Positions 27,094-35,428 of a DNA stretch of 47,060 nucleotides are shown one piece after another. Origin of the DNA: Campylobacter sp. (GTDB lineage: Bacteria; Campylobacterota; Campylobacteria; Campylobacterales; Campylobacteraceae). Numbering within the stretch: the first letter of the stretch is position 1; each line of letters starts with the position of its first letter. The notes under the pieces are model-generated. The model was not told the origin of the DNA. It ran no database searches and was given only the letters and a program-made list of their open reading frames with translations. The translations under genes and the position numbers were made by a program. The stretch is from positions 1 to 47,060 of the forward strand of contig JAFUFY010000041.1 of NCBI GenBank assembly GCA_017469645.1, written 5' to 3'.

Positions 27094-28313
27094 TAATTAA
27101 CTTCAACGCTTAGTGAATTTGAAGCTGGCGAAGTTACGCCGTATTCATCGACGCCATAAACTTTGTAATAATAAGTCTTGCCTTTTTCGATATTTGTATC
27201 ACTAAACGAATTTCCGCCCATGACTTCGAATTTCTCATCAGGCACCATACCTAGAATTTGACTTTTTTCAATGTGATATTTTACAACTCTTGTATCAGAA
27301 TTTTCCCAAACTATGCGAACAGCCTTGCCTTCTTGTGTTACGCTTTGAAGCGATGGTGCATTTGGTGCATCTAGCGTTTGACCTTTTACCGCTTCGCCTT
27401 TTGGACTTTCAAGTCCGTCTTTATCTACTGCCGTTACCTTATAAAATCTTACTCCGCCGTTATCATCGATATAATCATCATAGCTATTTGCCGTAGTTTC
27501 GCCAAGTATCGTGAAAGGCAAATACTCATTTCGTGAGCTATAAACTCTATAAGTTTTAAAGTCTTCTGCTGTCGTGCCAACCCAAGAAATGTTAATTCGT
27601 TTTGGCAAATTTGAACTTGCCGTTACTTGGCTAACGCCGTTTGGCAAATTTTTTGTTGTGGCTTGAAGTATTTCGCTTGGTTTTGAAAGTTCGCCGCTAG
27701 CGGTTTTTACAAAAATTCTATACTCATAGCTTTGTCCGCTACCGACTTTATCGATATATTCAGCACTTAATCTGCCATCTACTTCGGCTCTTTTGCTCCA
27801 ACTTTGGCTACCTAGACTTCTGCGTTCTATGACATAAGATTTCACACGCAAATCAGGGTGTGGTCGCCAAATGATTTTTATGCGTTCAGGCAAACCATAA
27901 ATCGCTTGTGCAAACGGAACTGAATCCATTAGTTTTGTAGTGCTTGCGACCGTTACCGGCGCACTCTCTGATACTGCACCGCCGCCGTAGGTTTTAACCA
28001 CATATTTATAAGTTGTTTCAGGTGCTAATTTTGTATCGACAAAGTGAGTTGAGTATTTATCTTTGACGATTGCTACGCGTTTCATCTCGCCGCCGTTCAT
28101 CTCGGCTCTAAAAATTTGAAATCCTTGAACATCGCTGTATTCGGCATAGCTTGGCCATTCAAGTCCGATTTCAGTCGTTCCGCTTATGGTTTTTACATTT
28201 GTTACTTGTGGTAAATTCGCATTTACACTCGCAGTATCTGGGCTAGTGTTAGCGCAACCTGCTACAAATAAACTCAAAGCTGCGCTCAATGTTAGTCGGT
28301 AAAATTTTCTCAT
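27093..28313 (-). CDS. flpA: FlpA-like lipoprotein with fibronectin type III domains
   Basis: The 406-aa precursor has a lipoprotein signal with the lipobox VAGC (Cys about residue 20). About four fibronectin type III repeats follow, marked by recurring Tyr motifs (TTYKYVVKTYGGGAVSE, QSYEYRIFVKT, VRFYKVTAVDKDGLES, KTYYYKVYGVDEYGVTS). C. jejuni FlpA, encoded at the same place between trmB and rluD, is a surface adhesin binding host fibronectin. Adhesion here is inferred from that orthologue. The first 65 bases overlap the 3' end of rluD in another frame. Confidence 0.87.
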   Translation of the reverse strand: MRKFYRLTLSAALSLFVAGCANTSPDTASVNANLPQVTNVKTISGTTEIGLEWPSYAEYSDVQGFQIFRAEMNGGEMKRVAIVKDKYSTHFVDTKLAPETTYKYVVKTYGGGAVSESAPVTVASTTKLMDSVPFAQAIYGLPERIKIIWRPHPDLRVKSYVIERRSLGSQSWSKRAEVDGRLSAEYIDKVGSGQSYEYRIFVKTASGELSKPSEILQATTKNLPNGVSQVTASSNLPKRINISWVGTTAEDFKTYRVYSSRNEYLPFTILGETTANSYDDYIDDNGGVRFYKVTAVDKDGLESPKGEAVKGQTLDAPNAPSLQSVTQEGKAVRIVWENSDTRVVKYHIEKSQILGMVPDEKFEVMGGNSFSDTNIEKGKTYYYKVYGVDEYGVTSPASNSLSVEVN

Positions 28314-29232
28314 AAATTTCGTCCTTTTTAGCTGATTTTGCTATCAAATTTTCAAATTCTTTTGGCAAATTTGCCGTTATTTTTAGCATTTCGCCCGTTC
28401 GCGGGTGCGTAAAATAAAGCAAATATGCGTGTAGGAAAATTCGCTCAATTTTATCATTTTGGCTCTTAAATCCATATAAAGTATCGCCTAAAATGTGGCG
28501 ATTTAGACTTGCTAGATGAACTCTGATTTGATGAGTTCTGCCTGTAAAAAGTTTTGCGCCGATTAGGTTAAATCCTGCTTCGCTATGCAAATTTACAAAC
28601 GCACTTTTTGCAAATCTTGCATCACTCGCACTTTGGCTAAGGACTGCCTTTTTTAGGCGGTTTGACGGACTTCGTCCGATGAAATTTTCTATCACGCAAT
28701 CATCTTTTAAGGCTAAATCCGTCATCGCTAGATAAATTCGCCCCATTGATTTATCACTTAGTTGTTCGCTTAAATTTGCATGGGCAAAGTTTGTTTTAGC
28801 CATCACCAATGCCCCGCTTGTGCCTTTATCAAGGCGATGAACGATTCCGGCGCGAATTTCGCCGTTAATCGTCGAAAGCGTGTAAGAATTTTGCTTTAAC
28901 CAATCCACAAGCGTCGGCTCTTTTACGCTTGGTGCGCTATGAACGACTAAATTCGCAGGTTTATTAATGACAAGCAAATCATCATCTTCGTATAAAATTT
29001 CAACCGAAAAATCGCAAATTTGCTCTTCGCTATTTTTTTGCTCTGTTTTTGGGTAAAAAATTTCAATACTATCGCCGAAATTTAGCTTAAAAGATGGCTT
29101 TGAAATCGCCTTTTGATTTACAAAAACTGCGTTTGATTTTATCAAATTTGCTATTTGATTTCTTGAAATTTGCAAATTTGCACTTAAAAAAATATCAAGT
29201 CTTTGCGAATTTGTCGCTATAAATTTATCCAA
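28249..29232 (-). CDS. rluD: RluD-type 23S rRNA pseudouridine synthase
   Basis: The 327-aa protein has an N-terminal S4 domain (about 8-65) and the RluA-family catalytic domain with the catalytic Asp in HRLDKGTSGALVMAK and GRTHQIRVHLASLNRHILGD. It should make pseudouridines in 23S rRNA; the exact sites are inferred from RluD. Translation starts at TTG (29230-29232) with AAGG upstream. The last ~21 codons run across the start of the flpA-like gene. Its promoter region overlaps that of rodA on the other strand. Confidence 0.88.
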   Translation of the reverse strand: MDKFIATNSQRLDIFLSANLQISRNQIANLIKSNAVFVNQKAISKPSFKLNFGDSIEIFYPKTEQKNSEEQICDFSVEILYEDDDLLVINKPANLVVHSAPSVKEPTLVDWLKQNSYTLSTINGEIRAGIVHRLDKGTSGALVMAKTNFAHANLSEQLSDKSMGRIYLAMTDLALKDDCVIENFIGRSPSNRLKKAVLSQSASDARFAKSAFVNLHSEAGFNLIGAKLFTGRTHQIRVHLASLNRHILGDTLYGFKSQNDKIERIFLHAYLLYFTHPRTGEMLKITANLPKEFENLIAKSAKKDEIYEKILPTNIERSFEFICSRLR

Positions 29233-29247
29233 ATGAAACCTTTTTTC

Positions 29248-29255
29248 GTTATAAT
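29248..29255. promoter_or_regulatory. Shared divergent -10 region of rluD and rodA
   Basis: GTTATAAT gives TATAAT on the plus strand (29250-29255) and TATAAC on the minus strand (29248-29253). Start sites near 29262 (plus) and 29241 (minus) follow. The plus start supports the TTG start of rodA, because ATG codons further up would lie outside the transcript. Confidence 0.5.
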
Positions 29256-29283
29256 TTCGCCAAAAAATATTTTAAGGATTTCC

Positions 29284-30390
29284 TTGTTTAAAATTGACAA
29301 AAGCATTTTAGCACATTTTGATTTTATACAACCTTTGTTAATTTTGCCGATTATTATTTTATCGCATATTTTGATAAGCGAAGCAAATGAAACACTGGCG
29401 ATGAAGCAGTATGTTTATTTTGGTGTCGGCTTTGTTGTTTTTGTGATTTTATTTTTATTTCCGCTTAGAAAATTTTTATATCTCATACCGATTTTTTACT
29501 GGATAAATATCATCTTGCTTTTAAGTGTCGAATTTTTCGGCGTTAGCAAACTAGGCGCAAAGCGTTGGATAGAAATTCCGTTTGTGCATTTCACGCTTCA
29601 ACCAAGCGAACTGATGAAACCCGCTTTTATATTGATGTTGGCGTATTTGATTAGAAAAAATCCGCCCGGCGAAAACGGATATAATCTAAAAGAATTCGCA
29701 AAAATCAGTTTTTATATTTTATTGCCTTTTATTTTGGTTGCAAAAGAGCCCGATTTAGGCACTGCGTTGATACTTTTTTTAACGGGATTTGCCGTTTTAT
29801 TTGTCATCGGCGTCGATAAAAAAATTTGGCTGACTATCGTTTTGGCAGTAGGTCTTGCTTCGCCTATTATTTATGAAAGTTTGCATGATTATCAAAAAAA
29901 GCGAATAACCGATTTTATTAGCGAAGAGCCGTCTTATCAGGTCAAACAAGCAATAATTGCTATCGGAAACGGCGGAATTTACGGCAAGAGCAAAGACGAA
30001 GCCACACAAACGCACTTTAAATTTTTACCAATTTCTACAAGCGATTTTATTTTTGCCTATCTTATCGAAAGGTTCGGCTTTGCGGGAGCTTTGTTTGTGA
30101 TGAGTTTGTATATGCTTTTGATAATGCACCTTTTAAGTCTAAATTTTCATTTTAAAGAAGATCCGCTCTTGCGGGTTTTTGCCACAGGCGTGGCGTGTTT
30201 GATATTTATTTACGGCGGAGTTAATATCTCTATGGTTATCGGTTTTGCGCCTGTTGTGGGCGTTCCGCTACCTTTTTTTAGCTACGGCGGAAGTAGTTAT
30301 ATAACATTTGCTTGTCTATTTGGAATTTTGCAAAATTTAATAACATTTCGTATAAAAGATGCCTACGAAACTACGCATATTAGGTTATAG
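29284..30390 (+). CDS. mrdB: Rod-shape determining glycosyltransferase RodA
   Basis: RodA (MrdB) is a SEDS-family peptidoglycan polymerase for side-wall growth. The 368-aa protein has about ten membrane helices and the SEDS motifs FHFTLQPSELMKPAF-like (IPFVHFTLQPSELMKPAFI), KEPDLGTALILFLTG and GVPLPFFSYGGSS. I chose TTG at 29284, preceded by AAGGA five bases upstream and downstream of the predicted transcript start; the 27 extra codons further up are rejected. Length agrees with RodA of C. jejuni as I recall it. A large hairpin element lies 20 bases downstream. Confidence 0.9.
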   Translation: MFKIDKSILAHFDFIQPLLILPIIILSHILISEANETLAMKQYVYFGVGFVVFVILFLFPLRKFLYLIPIFYWINIILLLSVEFFGVSKLGAKRWIEIPFVHFTLQPSELMKPAFILMLAYLIRKNPPGENGYNLKEFAKISFYILLPFILVAKEPDLGTALILFLTGFAVLFVIGVDKKIWLTIVLAVGLASPIIYESLHDYQKKRITDFISEEPSYQVKQAIIAIGNGGIYGKSKDEATQTHFKFLPISTSDFIFAYLIERFGFAGALFVMSLYMLLIMHLLSLNFHFKEDPLLRVFATGVACLIFIYGGVNISMVIGFAPVVGVPLPFFSYGGSSYITFACLFGILQNLITFRIKDAYETTHIRL

Positions 30391-30410
30391 TGCGTTTGCG
30401 ATAGAATTTA

Positions 30411-30551
30411 GCCTAGCTTTGTGGCGATTGTTCGAAAAACTCGCTCAAACGCACCACCAGTGCAGTTTTTCGCTCGTTTTTCTCCAAAACAAGCGAAGTG
30501 TTTTTTCGCATAGCGAAAAATGTTTCCTTGAAAACACCACAAATCGTCGGC
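30411..30551 (-). repeat. GCCGACGA/CTAGGC hairpin element, copy E (enlarged)
   Basis: On the minus strand the element runs from GCCGACGATTT (30551-30541) to AAAGCTAGGC (30420-30411). The basal stem is TTTGTGG/CCACAAA (30418-30424 with 30437-30443 counterparts at 30537-30543). Inside there are extra inverted repeats, for example TTTTTCGC/GCGAAAAA around 30511-30530, so the centre is larger and branched. It separates rodA from the 253-aa gene on the same strand. Confidence 0.75.
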
Positions 30552-30617
30552 ATAAATTTATCAAATTTGCATTGAATTATTTTGCGAATTTGAAAAAATT
30601 TAAACAAGGATATAAAT

Positions 30618-31379
30618 TTGGAAATCGTTGAAAATTGGAATTTCAATAGAAAAAAATTTGAAAATACAAATAAAAGAAATTACGATGTAGAACCGTTAAT
30701 TTTACGAAATTATAGGGGAGTTTCTTACCTTTATATTATACTTAGTTTCATACTTTATCTTTACACAACTATGATTTTTTTGGCATCATACGAAGCTATT
30801 CATATTGACTTTAATCAGAAATTGCAAAGACTTATCATTTGGGCTTTGGTTTATGTAGCATTTTTAATAATTCCGTTTTTGATAATCGTATTTTCAAAAA
30901 AGCGTTATATCAAACTCAATCATAGAAAAAAAGCGGTATATTGTTTTAGCGATTTAACTCCATATAAAAATTACCCTTTGATTGGACGAGTGGAATTTGT
31001 TTCAGTATATCACGCAACTATGGAGATGAAGTGGGTGATTTTAATCTTTTGTGCGATAATGTTTTTAAATGGCTTTGACTTTGAGACCATCATATCGCTA
31101 ATTTTGGCAGGTTTAGCCCTTGCTATGAGTATTTTACACGATATTTTATTTCGTATGCTAATCTACATAAAATCGAATAAAAGCCTTAAAAATTTTTGGA
31201 AATACTCCCAAAAAATGGTAATTGACATAGGTTGGCAAAGAATTCCACATGTCAAAAAAGAAGGTGCGACACTTTACTTTTTTAGCGAAAAAGACCATGA
31301 CGAGTTAAAAGAATATTTCCTTGCGGTTCTTAACATAGATTTAGATAATGACATTGAAGGCGCTAAATTCTTTTACTAA
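30618..31379 (+). CDS. Four-helix membrane protein, paralogue of the protein at 11526
   Basis: The 253-aa protein starts at TTG with AAGGA eight bases upstream. It has two helix pairs (about residues 37-60/70-93 and 140-160/163-180), a basic region between them and a soluble C-terminus rich in charged residues. The N-terminal NYDVEPLILRNYRGVS and overall topology match the 238-aa protein at 11526-12242, so the two are likely distant paralogues. Hairpin element E lies immediately upstream and element D immediately downstream. Function unknown. Confidence 0.65.
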   Translation: MEIVENWNFNRKKFENTNKRNYDVEPLILRNYRGVSYLYIILSFILYLYTTMIFLASYEAIHIDFNQKLQRLIIWALVYVAFLIIPFLIIVFSKKRYIKLNHRKKAVYCFSDLTPYKNYPLIGRVEFVSVYHATMEMKWVILIFCAIMFLNGFDFETIISLILAGLALAMSILHDILFRMLIYIKSNKSLKNFWKYSQKMVIDIGWQRIPHVKKEGATLYFFSEKDHDELKEYFLAVLNIDLDNDIEGAKFFY

Positions 31380-31439
31380 AATAAAATTTGATAAAAATTA
31401 GCACTAAATTTATTAAATTCGCAAAATTAAATGACAAAT

Positions 31440-31496
31440 GCCGACGATTTTTCGCCAAACTCACGAAATTTAGTGAGTTTGACGAAAAAGCTAGGC
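31440..31496 (+). repeat. GCCGACGA/CTAGGC hairpin element, copy D (minimal)
   Basis: The element begins GCCGACGATTT and ends AAAGCTAGGC, 57 bases in all. A 7-bp stem (TTTTTCG 31448-31454 with CGAAAAA 31483-31489) continues after one mismatch into a 9-bp stem (CAAACTCAC 31456-31464 with GTGAGTTTG 31473-31481) and an 8-base loop. A perfect 10-base direct repeat, AATGACAAAT, flanks it (31430-31439 and 31504-31513). It lies between convergent gene ends. Confidence 0.8.
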
Positions 31497-31513
31497 TAAA
31501 TTCAATGACAAAT

Positions 31514-32794
31514 TCACGCTACAACATTTGGAAATTCAAAAACCACTCTTCCGCTTTTTATGGTCAGCACACACGCACCTTTTAGCTCTTTGCCAAATAG
31601 TGGCGAATTTTGCGATTTTGACTTGTTGATTTTTTCATCATAAATGTATTTTAGTTCAGGGTCGATTATAGCTATGTCGGCTAGTTTGCCAACGGCGATT
31701 TCGCCTTTGTCTTTCAAATTTAAAAGTTTTGCAGGGTTATACGAAGTTAAAAAAACCATTTTTTCTAGGCTGATTACGCCGTCTTCCACCAAACGCAAAG
31801 TCAAAGGAACTAGCGTTTGAAGCCCTAAAATTCCAAACGGCGCTTTGTCAAATTCGACAAATTTATCGTCCCAGCTGTGCGGTGCATGGTCTGTGGCGAT
31901 AACATCGATTAAGCCGTTTTTTAAGCCCTCTCGCATAGCCGTTACATCGGCGTTCGTGCGAAGTGGCGGTGACATTTTGAAATTCGTATCATAGCCCATA
32001 AGTTCGCTCTCATCGTATGTGAAGTGGTGTGGCGTAACTTCGCAGGTTACATTAATTCCTTCTTCTTTGGCTTGTTCGATGAGTTTTAGCGACCACGCTG
32101 AGCTTACATGCGCCACATGCAGGTGTCCGCCCGTTTTTTTGGCTAACAAAATGTCGCGCGAAACCATAATCTCTTCTTTTTCACTTGCCATGCCTTTTAG
32201 CCCTAAAATGGCACTTACCTTGCCTTCGTTCATCACTCCGCCACGACAAAGTGAGCAGTCTTCGCTGTGATTTGAGACAAACGAGCCAAAGTGCGCCGTG
32301 TATTCGAGTGCTTGTCGCATGACCGAGCTATCGGTTACGGGAAGTCCGTCGTCGCTAAAAGCTACACAACCAGCTTCTAGCATTTCGCCCATTTCGGTTA
32401 TGCGTTCGCCTTTAAAGCCTTGCGTTATCGCACCAAACGGCAATAAATCGATAAGTCCGCGTTTTTTTGCTTTTTCTATCATCGCTCTTGTGATTGCAGC
32501 GTTGTCATTTACGGGCTTTGTGTTAGCCATAGGAAGTGCCGTTGTTACGCCACCTGCGACGGCTGTTTCGCTACCCGTGATAACATCGTCTTTATACTCA
32601 AATCCCGGATCTCTAAAATGCACATGCATATCTATAAGTCCGGGCATGACGAATTTGCCCGTTGCGTCGATGATTTTATCGGCATTAGGCTCGTCTTTTG
32701 TAAGTGAGACAATTCTGTCATTTTCTATTAAAACATTGATTTTTTCGCTTTTGTCATGGTTTATAACCGTGCCGTTTTTTATCAAAATTTTCAT
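31514..32794 (-). CDS. pyrC: Dihydroorotase
   Basis: PyrC cyclises carbamoyl-aspartate to dihydroorotate in pyrimidine synthesis. The 426-aa amidohydrolase has the metal-binding HVHFRDPGFEYKDD motif, GGVTTALPMANTKP, a second metal region SNHSEDCSL, and the catalytic IATDHAPHS. Its ATG shares a base with the pyrB stop (TAATG). The gene ends 18 bases from hairpin element D. Confidence 0.95.
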   Translation of the reverse strand: MKILIKNGTVINHDKSEKINVLIENDRIVSLTKDEPNADKIIDATGKFVMPGLIDMHVHFRDPGFEYKDDVITGSETAVAGGVTTALPMANTKPVNDNAAITRAMIEKAKKRGLIDLLPFGAITQGFKGERITEMGEMLEAGCVAFSDDGLPVTDSSVMRQALEYTAHFGSFVSNHSEDCSLCRGGVMNEGKVSAILGLKGMASEKEEIMVSRDILLAKKTGGHLHVAHVSSAWSLKLIEQAKEEGINVTCEVTPHHFTYDESELMGYDTNFKMSPPLRTNADVTAMREGLKNGLIDVIATDHAPHSWDDKFVEFDKAPFGILGLQTLVPLTLRLVEDGVISLEKMVFLTSYNPAKLLNLKDKGEIAVGKLADIAIIDPELKYIYDEKINKSKSQNSPLFGKELKGACVLTIKSGRVVFEFPNVVA

Positions 32795-33723
32795 TATTTG
32801 TTCCTATTTAAATTTAGTGTGTGAAGCACCGCCATACGCATTGCCGTGCCGTTTTCGACTTGATCTAATATGCAGGTAAATCGTGGGTCATCAGCCACAT
32901 CTGAATTTATCTCCACGCCCCGATTTATAGGACCTGGGTGCATGATGATGACGCCGTCTTTGGCGTGGAGCATTTTTGATTTTGTTAAGCCAAAAAATTT
33001 GCTGTATTCTTTCACGCTCGGAAAACTTGGTTCGCCATCTTGCCTTTCAAGCTGAATGCGAAGCATGATGATGACATCGGTGCCTTCGACGGCTTCTTCC
33101 ATGCTTTTGCAAATTTGGCAACCAAACGCATCGCAATCTCGCATCATCATCGGCGGTCCAAAAAGTTTCACGCTAATGCCTAGTTTTCTCATCGCCCAAA
33201 TGTTTGACCTTGCAACTCTACTTTTAAAAATATCGCCGATGATAGCGACCGTAAGCCCATCAAATTTGCCCTTAGCTTCGTAAATCGTAAATAAATCTAG
33301 CAATGATTGCGTCGGGTGCTCGTTTAAGCCGTCCCCTGCATTGACAATCGAAGCGTCGCAGTTTGCGGCGATGAATTTTGGCACACCTGAGCTTTCGTGA
33401 CGAACGACGAAAATATCGCTACGCATGGCTTGCATATTTTTTATCGTATCGATTAGCGTTTCGCCTTTTTTGGTACTACTTGAACCTGCGCTGAAATTTA
33501 TAGCGTCCGCTCCAAGGCGTTTGGCGGCGATTTCAAATGAAATTCTAGTTCTAGTGGAATTTTCAAAAAAAGCGTTAATAACGGTTTTTCCGCGAAGCGA
33601 ATCTGTTTTTTTCACAGGTGTGCGATTTAACGCCTTAAATTCCTTAGCCAACTCAATAAATGAAAAAATGTCTTCTTTGCTTAAATCTTGCATACTTAAA
33701 AGGTGTTTAAGTTTGTAACTCAT
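32794..33723 (-). CDS. pyrB: Aspartate carbamoyltransferase catalytic subunit
   Basis: PyrB joins carbamoyl phosphate and aspartate. The 309-aa protein has the carbamoyl-phosphate motif FFENSTRTRISFE, the SSTKKGETLIDT loop and the HPTQSLLDLFTIYE motif. It is the first gene of a pyrB-pyrC pair, with AAGGAAA before the ATG. No pyrI regulatory subunit gene is adjacent. Confidence 0.95.
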   Translation of the reverse strand: MSYKLKHLLSMQDLSKEDIFSFIELAKEFKALNRTPVKKTDSLRGKTVINAFFENSTRTRISFEIAAKRLGADAINFSAGSSSTKKGETLIDTIKNMQAMRSDIFVVRHESSGVPKFIAANCDASIVNAGDGLNEHPTQSLLDLFTIYEAKGKFDGLTVAIIGDIFKSRVARSNIWAMRKLGISVKLFGPPMMMRDCDAFGCQICKSMEEAVEGTDVIIMLRIQLERQDGEPSFPSVKEYSKFFGLTKSKMLHAKDGVIIMHPGPINRGVEINSDVADDPRFTCILDQVENGTAMRMAVLHTLNLNRNK

Positions 33724-33857
33724 CTGATTTCCTTGCGAGTTTTGAATTTTGTAATTTTATACAATTTTATCTGATAGGCTGATAAATTTTGCGAATTAAA
33801 TTTGGTAAATTTTCTTTGCAAAATTTTTAGATTGAATTATTTTGGTCATTGTTACAC

Positions 33858-33898
33858 GGCGATTGCCACGAAACTGCTACGCAGTTTCTCGCAATGAC
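33858..33898 (-). repeat. REP-like palindromic repeat of the GTCATTGCGAG type
   Basis: On the minus strand it starts GTCATTGCGAG, contains the perfect hairpin GAAACTGC/GCAGTTTC around GTA, and ends GTGGCAATCGCC. This is a widespread bacterial repeat type related in plan to the ATTCTGAGC repeats at 12271-12448. A partial echo, GGTCATTG, lies next to it at 33844-33851. Confidence 0.65.
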
Positions 33899-33991
33899 AA
33901 ATTAAACAAATTTATTTGATTTTATAAAAATATTGGGACAGAATAAGCGTAGTAAATTTAAAAAATTCATTACCAAATTTGAAGACCAAAT

Positions 33992-34086
33992 GCCGACGAT
34001 TTGGCTTGTTTTGAAGTGTTTTTCGAGTGAGATAAGGCTTTGTGCCTATCGAACGAGAAAAACACGAAATCAAGCCAAAGCTAGGC
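33992..34086 (+). repeat. GCCGACGA/CTAGGC hairpin element, copy B
   Basis: Ends are GCCGACGATTT and AAAGCTAGGC. Stems: TTTGGCTTG (34000-34008) with CAAGCCAAA (34071-34079); GTGTTTTTC (34016-34024) with GAAAAACAC (34057-34065); tip hairpin GATAAGGC (34031-34038) with GCCTATC (34044-34050), as in copy A although the lower stems are unrelated in sequence. Confidence 0.8.
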
Positions 34087-34115
34087 TGAATTCAATTTAA
34101 ATTTTTAAACCAAAT

Positions 34116-34193
34116 GCCGACGATTTCGCGCCGAATTTGCATAAGATAAGACTTATTTCGTCTATCGTTGCAAATTCGGCGTGAAAGCTAGGC
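34116..34193 (+). repeat. GCCGACGA/CTAGGC hairpin element, copy C
   Basis: Ends are GCCGACGATTT and AAAGCTAGGC. One 18-bp stem (34124-34141 with 34169-34186) has a single G-T wobble and otherwise pairs throughout. The tip is GATAAGAC (34145-34152) with GTCTATC (34160-34166): compared with copies A and B one pair has changed from G-C to A-T on both sides. Confidence 0.8.
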
Positions 34194-34213
34194 TAAATTC
34201 AATTTAAAATTCG

Positions 34214-35428
34214 CTAAACACTAGCGTTTGCAAGCATTAGTTTTATTCTGTTTTCTTGATTTACCGCACTTGCACCCGGATCATAATCAATCGCTGCTAT
34301 GTTTGCGTCTGGAAAATTTTCTTTGATTTTTCGCACCATGCCACGAGCTATGATATGATTTGGCAAACACCCAAAAGGCTGAGCGCAGACGACATTTTCT
34401 ATGCCGTGGCTTACAAATTCGACCATTTCAGCAGTTAGCAACCAGCCTTCGCCCATTTTTACGCCATGACTAATATAGCCATCGGCTGCCTTTCGCACCG
34501 TGCCAAACGGCGTAGGAGCGCGAAATCCGTAGTTTTTGATAAGCGAAATTAGCCTTGCTTGGATAAATTCGATTGTTTTTGCCACTGCAAATGACGCATA
34601 ATACGCTGTTCCGCCCTTGCCGTAAAGTTCTTTGTCATAAACAGCATCATAAATGCAAGTTAGCACAAAATCCATAAGCCCCGTATTTACGGGCTCTGCG
34701 TTTTCTTTTATGAGATATGAATTTAATCCGTTATTGCCAATTGGCGAGTATTTTAGATAAATTTCACCCACAATGCCGACTTTTACCTTTTTTTCGTCGC
34801 TTCTGTCGATTTTAGCGAAATTTGAAAGTATAAATTTAAAGTTTTTTCGCAACCTAAAAAAGCTTTTTTTAGCCACCAAATCGCAAATATGATTTACACA
34901 AAGTTCAAAAATTTCATCGGTAAAATCTGGCTTTTTTTCATAAGGTTTGCATTGATTATAAAGGCACATTAGCAAATCGCCGTAAAAAATGGCTCCAAAA
35001 AACCTAAGCAAGGCTTTTTTCGAAAGCACAAATTCATTTTCATCAAGTGAGCTAAAATTCAAAGAAATCACAGGAACATAAGAAAAACCGCTATCTTCAA
35101 GTGCTTTGCAAAGCAAATTTATATAATTACTCGCTCTACAACCACCACCCGTTTGCGATATTAGTAAAGCGACTTTGTGTGTATCAAATTCACCGCTTTT
35201 TAGTGCGTCTATAAACTGCCCGATGACAAGGAGTGCCGGATAACACATATCATTATGAACGCTTTTTAAGCCCTCTTCTACGATATTTTGGCGATTTTCT
35301 GATAGCAAAATGCTTCTGTATCCATCGGCTGCTAAAACGCCTTGCATAAAGCGAAAATGCGGATCTATCATCGTGGGGATTAAAATCGTATGAGTTTCTT
35401 TCATATCTTTTGTAAATTTGGCAAACAC
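34214..35428 (-). CDS. HgdB/2-hydroxyacyl-CoA dehydratase-like protein, partner of the activase
   Basis: The 404-aa protein resembles the dehydratase-like (COG3581-type) half of large activase-related proteins. Conserved cysteines sit in NDMCYPALLVIGQF, QTGGGCRASNYINLL and AQPFGCLPNHIIARGM, a pattern expected for an iron-sulphur cluster. Translation most likely starts at GTG, which shares a base with the stop of the 980-aa gene (TAGTG) and has AAGGA five bases upstream; an internal ATG at 35402-35404 is the alternative. In many anaerobes the two parts are one protein of about 1,400 aa. The substrate is unknown. Confidence 0.8.
   Translation of the reverse strand: MFAKFTKDMKETHTILIPTMIDPHFRFMQGVLAADGYRSILLSENRQNIVEEGLKSVHNDMCYPALLVIGQFIDALKSGEFDTHKVALLISQTGGGCRASNYINLLCKALEDSGFSYVPVISLNFSSLDENEFVLSKKALLRFFGAIFYGDLLMCLYNQCKPYEKKPDFTDEIFELCVNHICDLVAKKSFFRLRKNFKFILSNFAKIDRSDEKKVKVGIVGEIYLKYSPIGNNGLNSYLIKENAEPVNTGLMDFVLTCIYDAVYDKELYGKGGTAYYASFAVAKTIEFIQARLISLIKNYGFRAPTPFGTVRKAADGYISHGVKMGEGWLLTAEMVEFVSHGIENVVCAQPFGCLPNHIIARGMVRKIKENFPDANIAAIDYDPGASAVNQENRIKLMLANASV

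Larger units (their letters stand above)
33724..34213. other. Repeat-rich intergenic stretch of 490 bases
   Basis: No credible gene lies here. The part next to pyrB holds its promoter (TATAAA on the minus strand at 33756-33761). A REP-like repeat follows at 33858-33898, then two hairpin elements in tandem at 33992-34086 and 34116-34193, 29 bases apart. The rest is AT-rich spacer. Confidence 0.7.

Noticed and set aside
30359..30646. Open frames of 77-90 codons on both strands across element E
   Set aside because: They translate the hairpin repeat and the end of rodA; no conserved features.
33992..34002. GCCGACGA at the element ends resembles the hammerhead ribozyme core CUGANGA
   Set aside because: The invariant U is replaced by C and no consistent GAAA follows the stem; the match is too short to claim a ribozyme.
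33992..34193. Tandem elements B and C considered as a CRISPR array
   Set aside because: The repeated parts are the ends of hairpins, there are only two units, and no cas genes are in the window.
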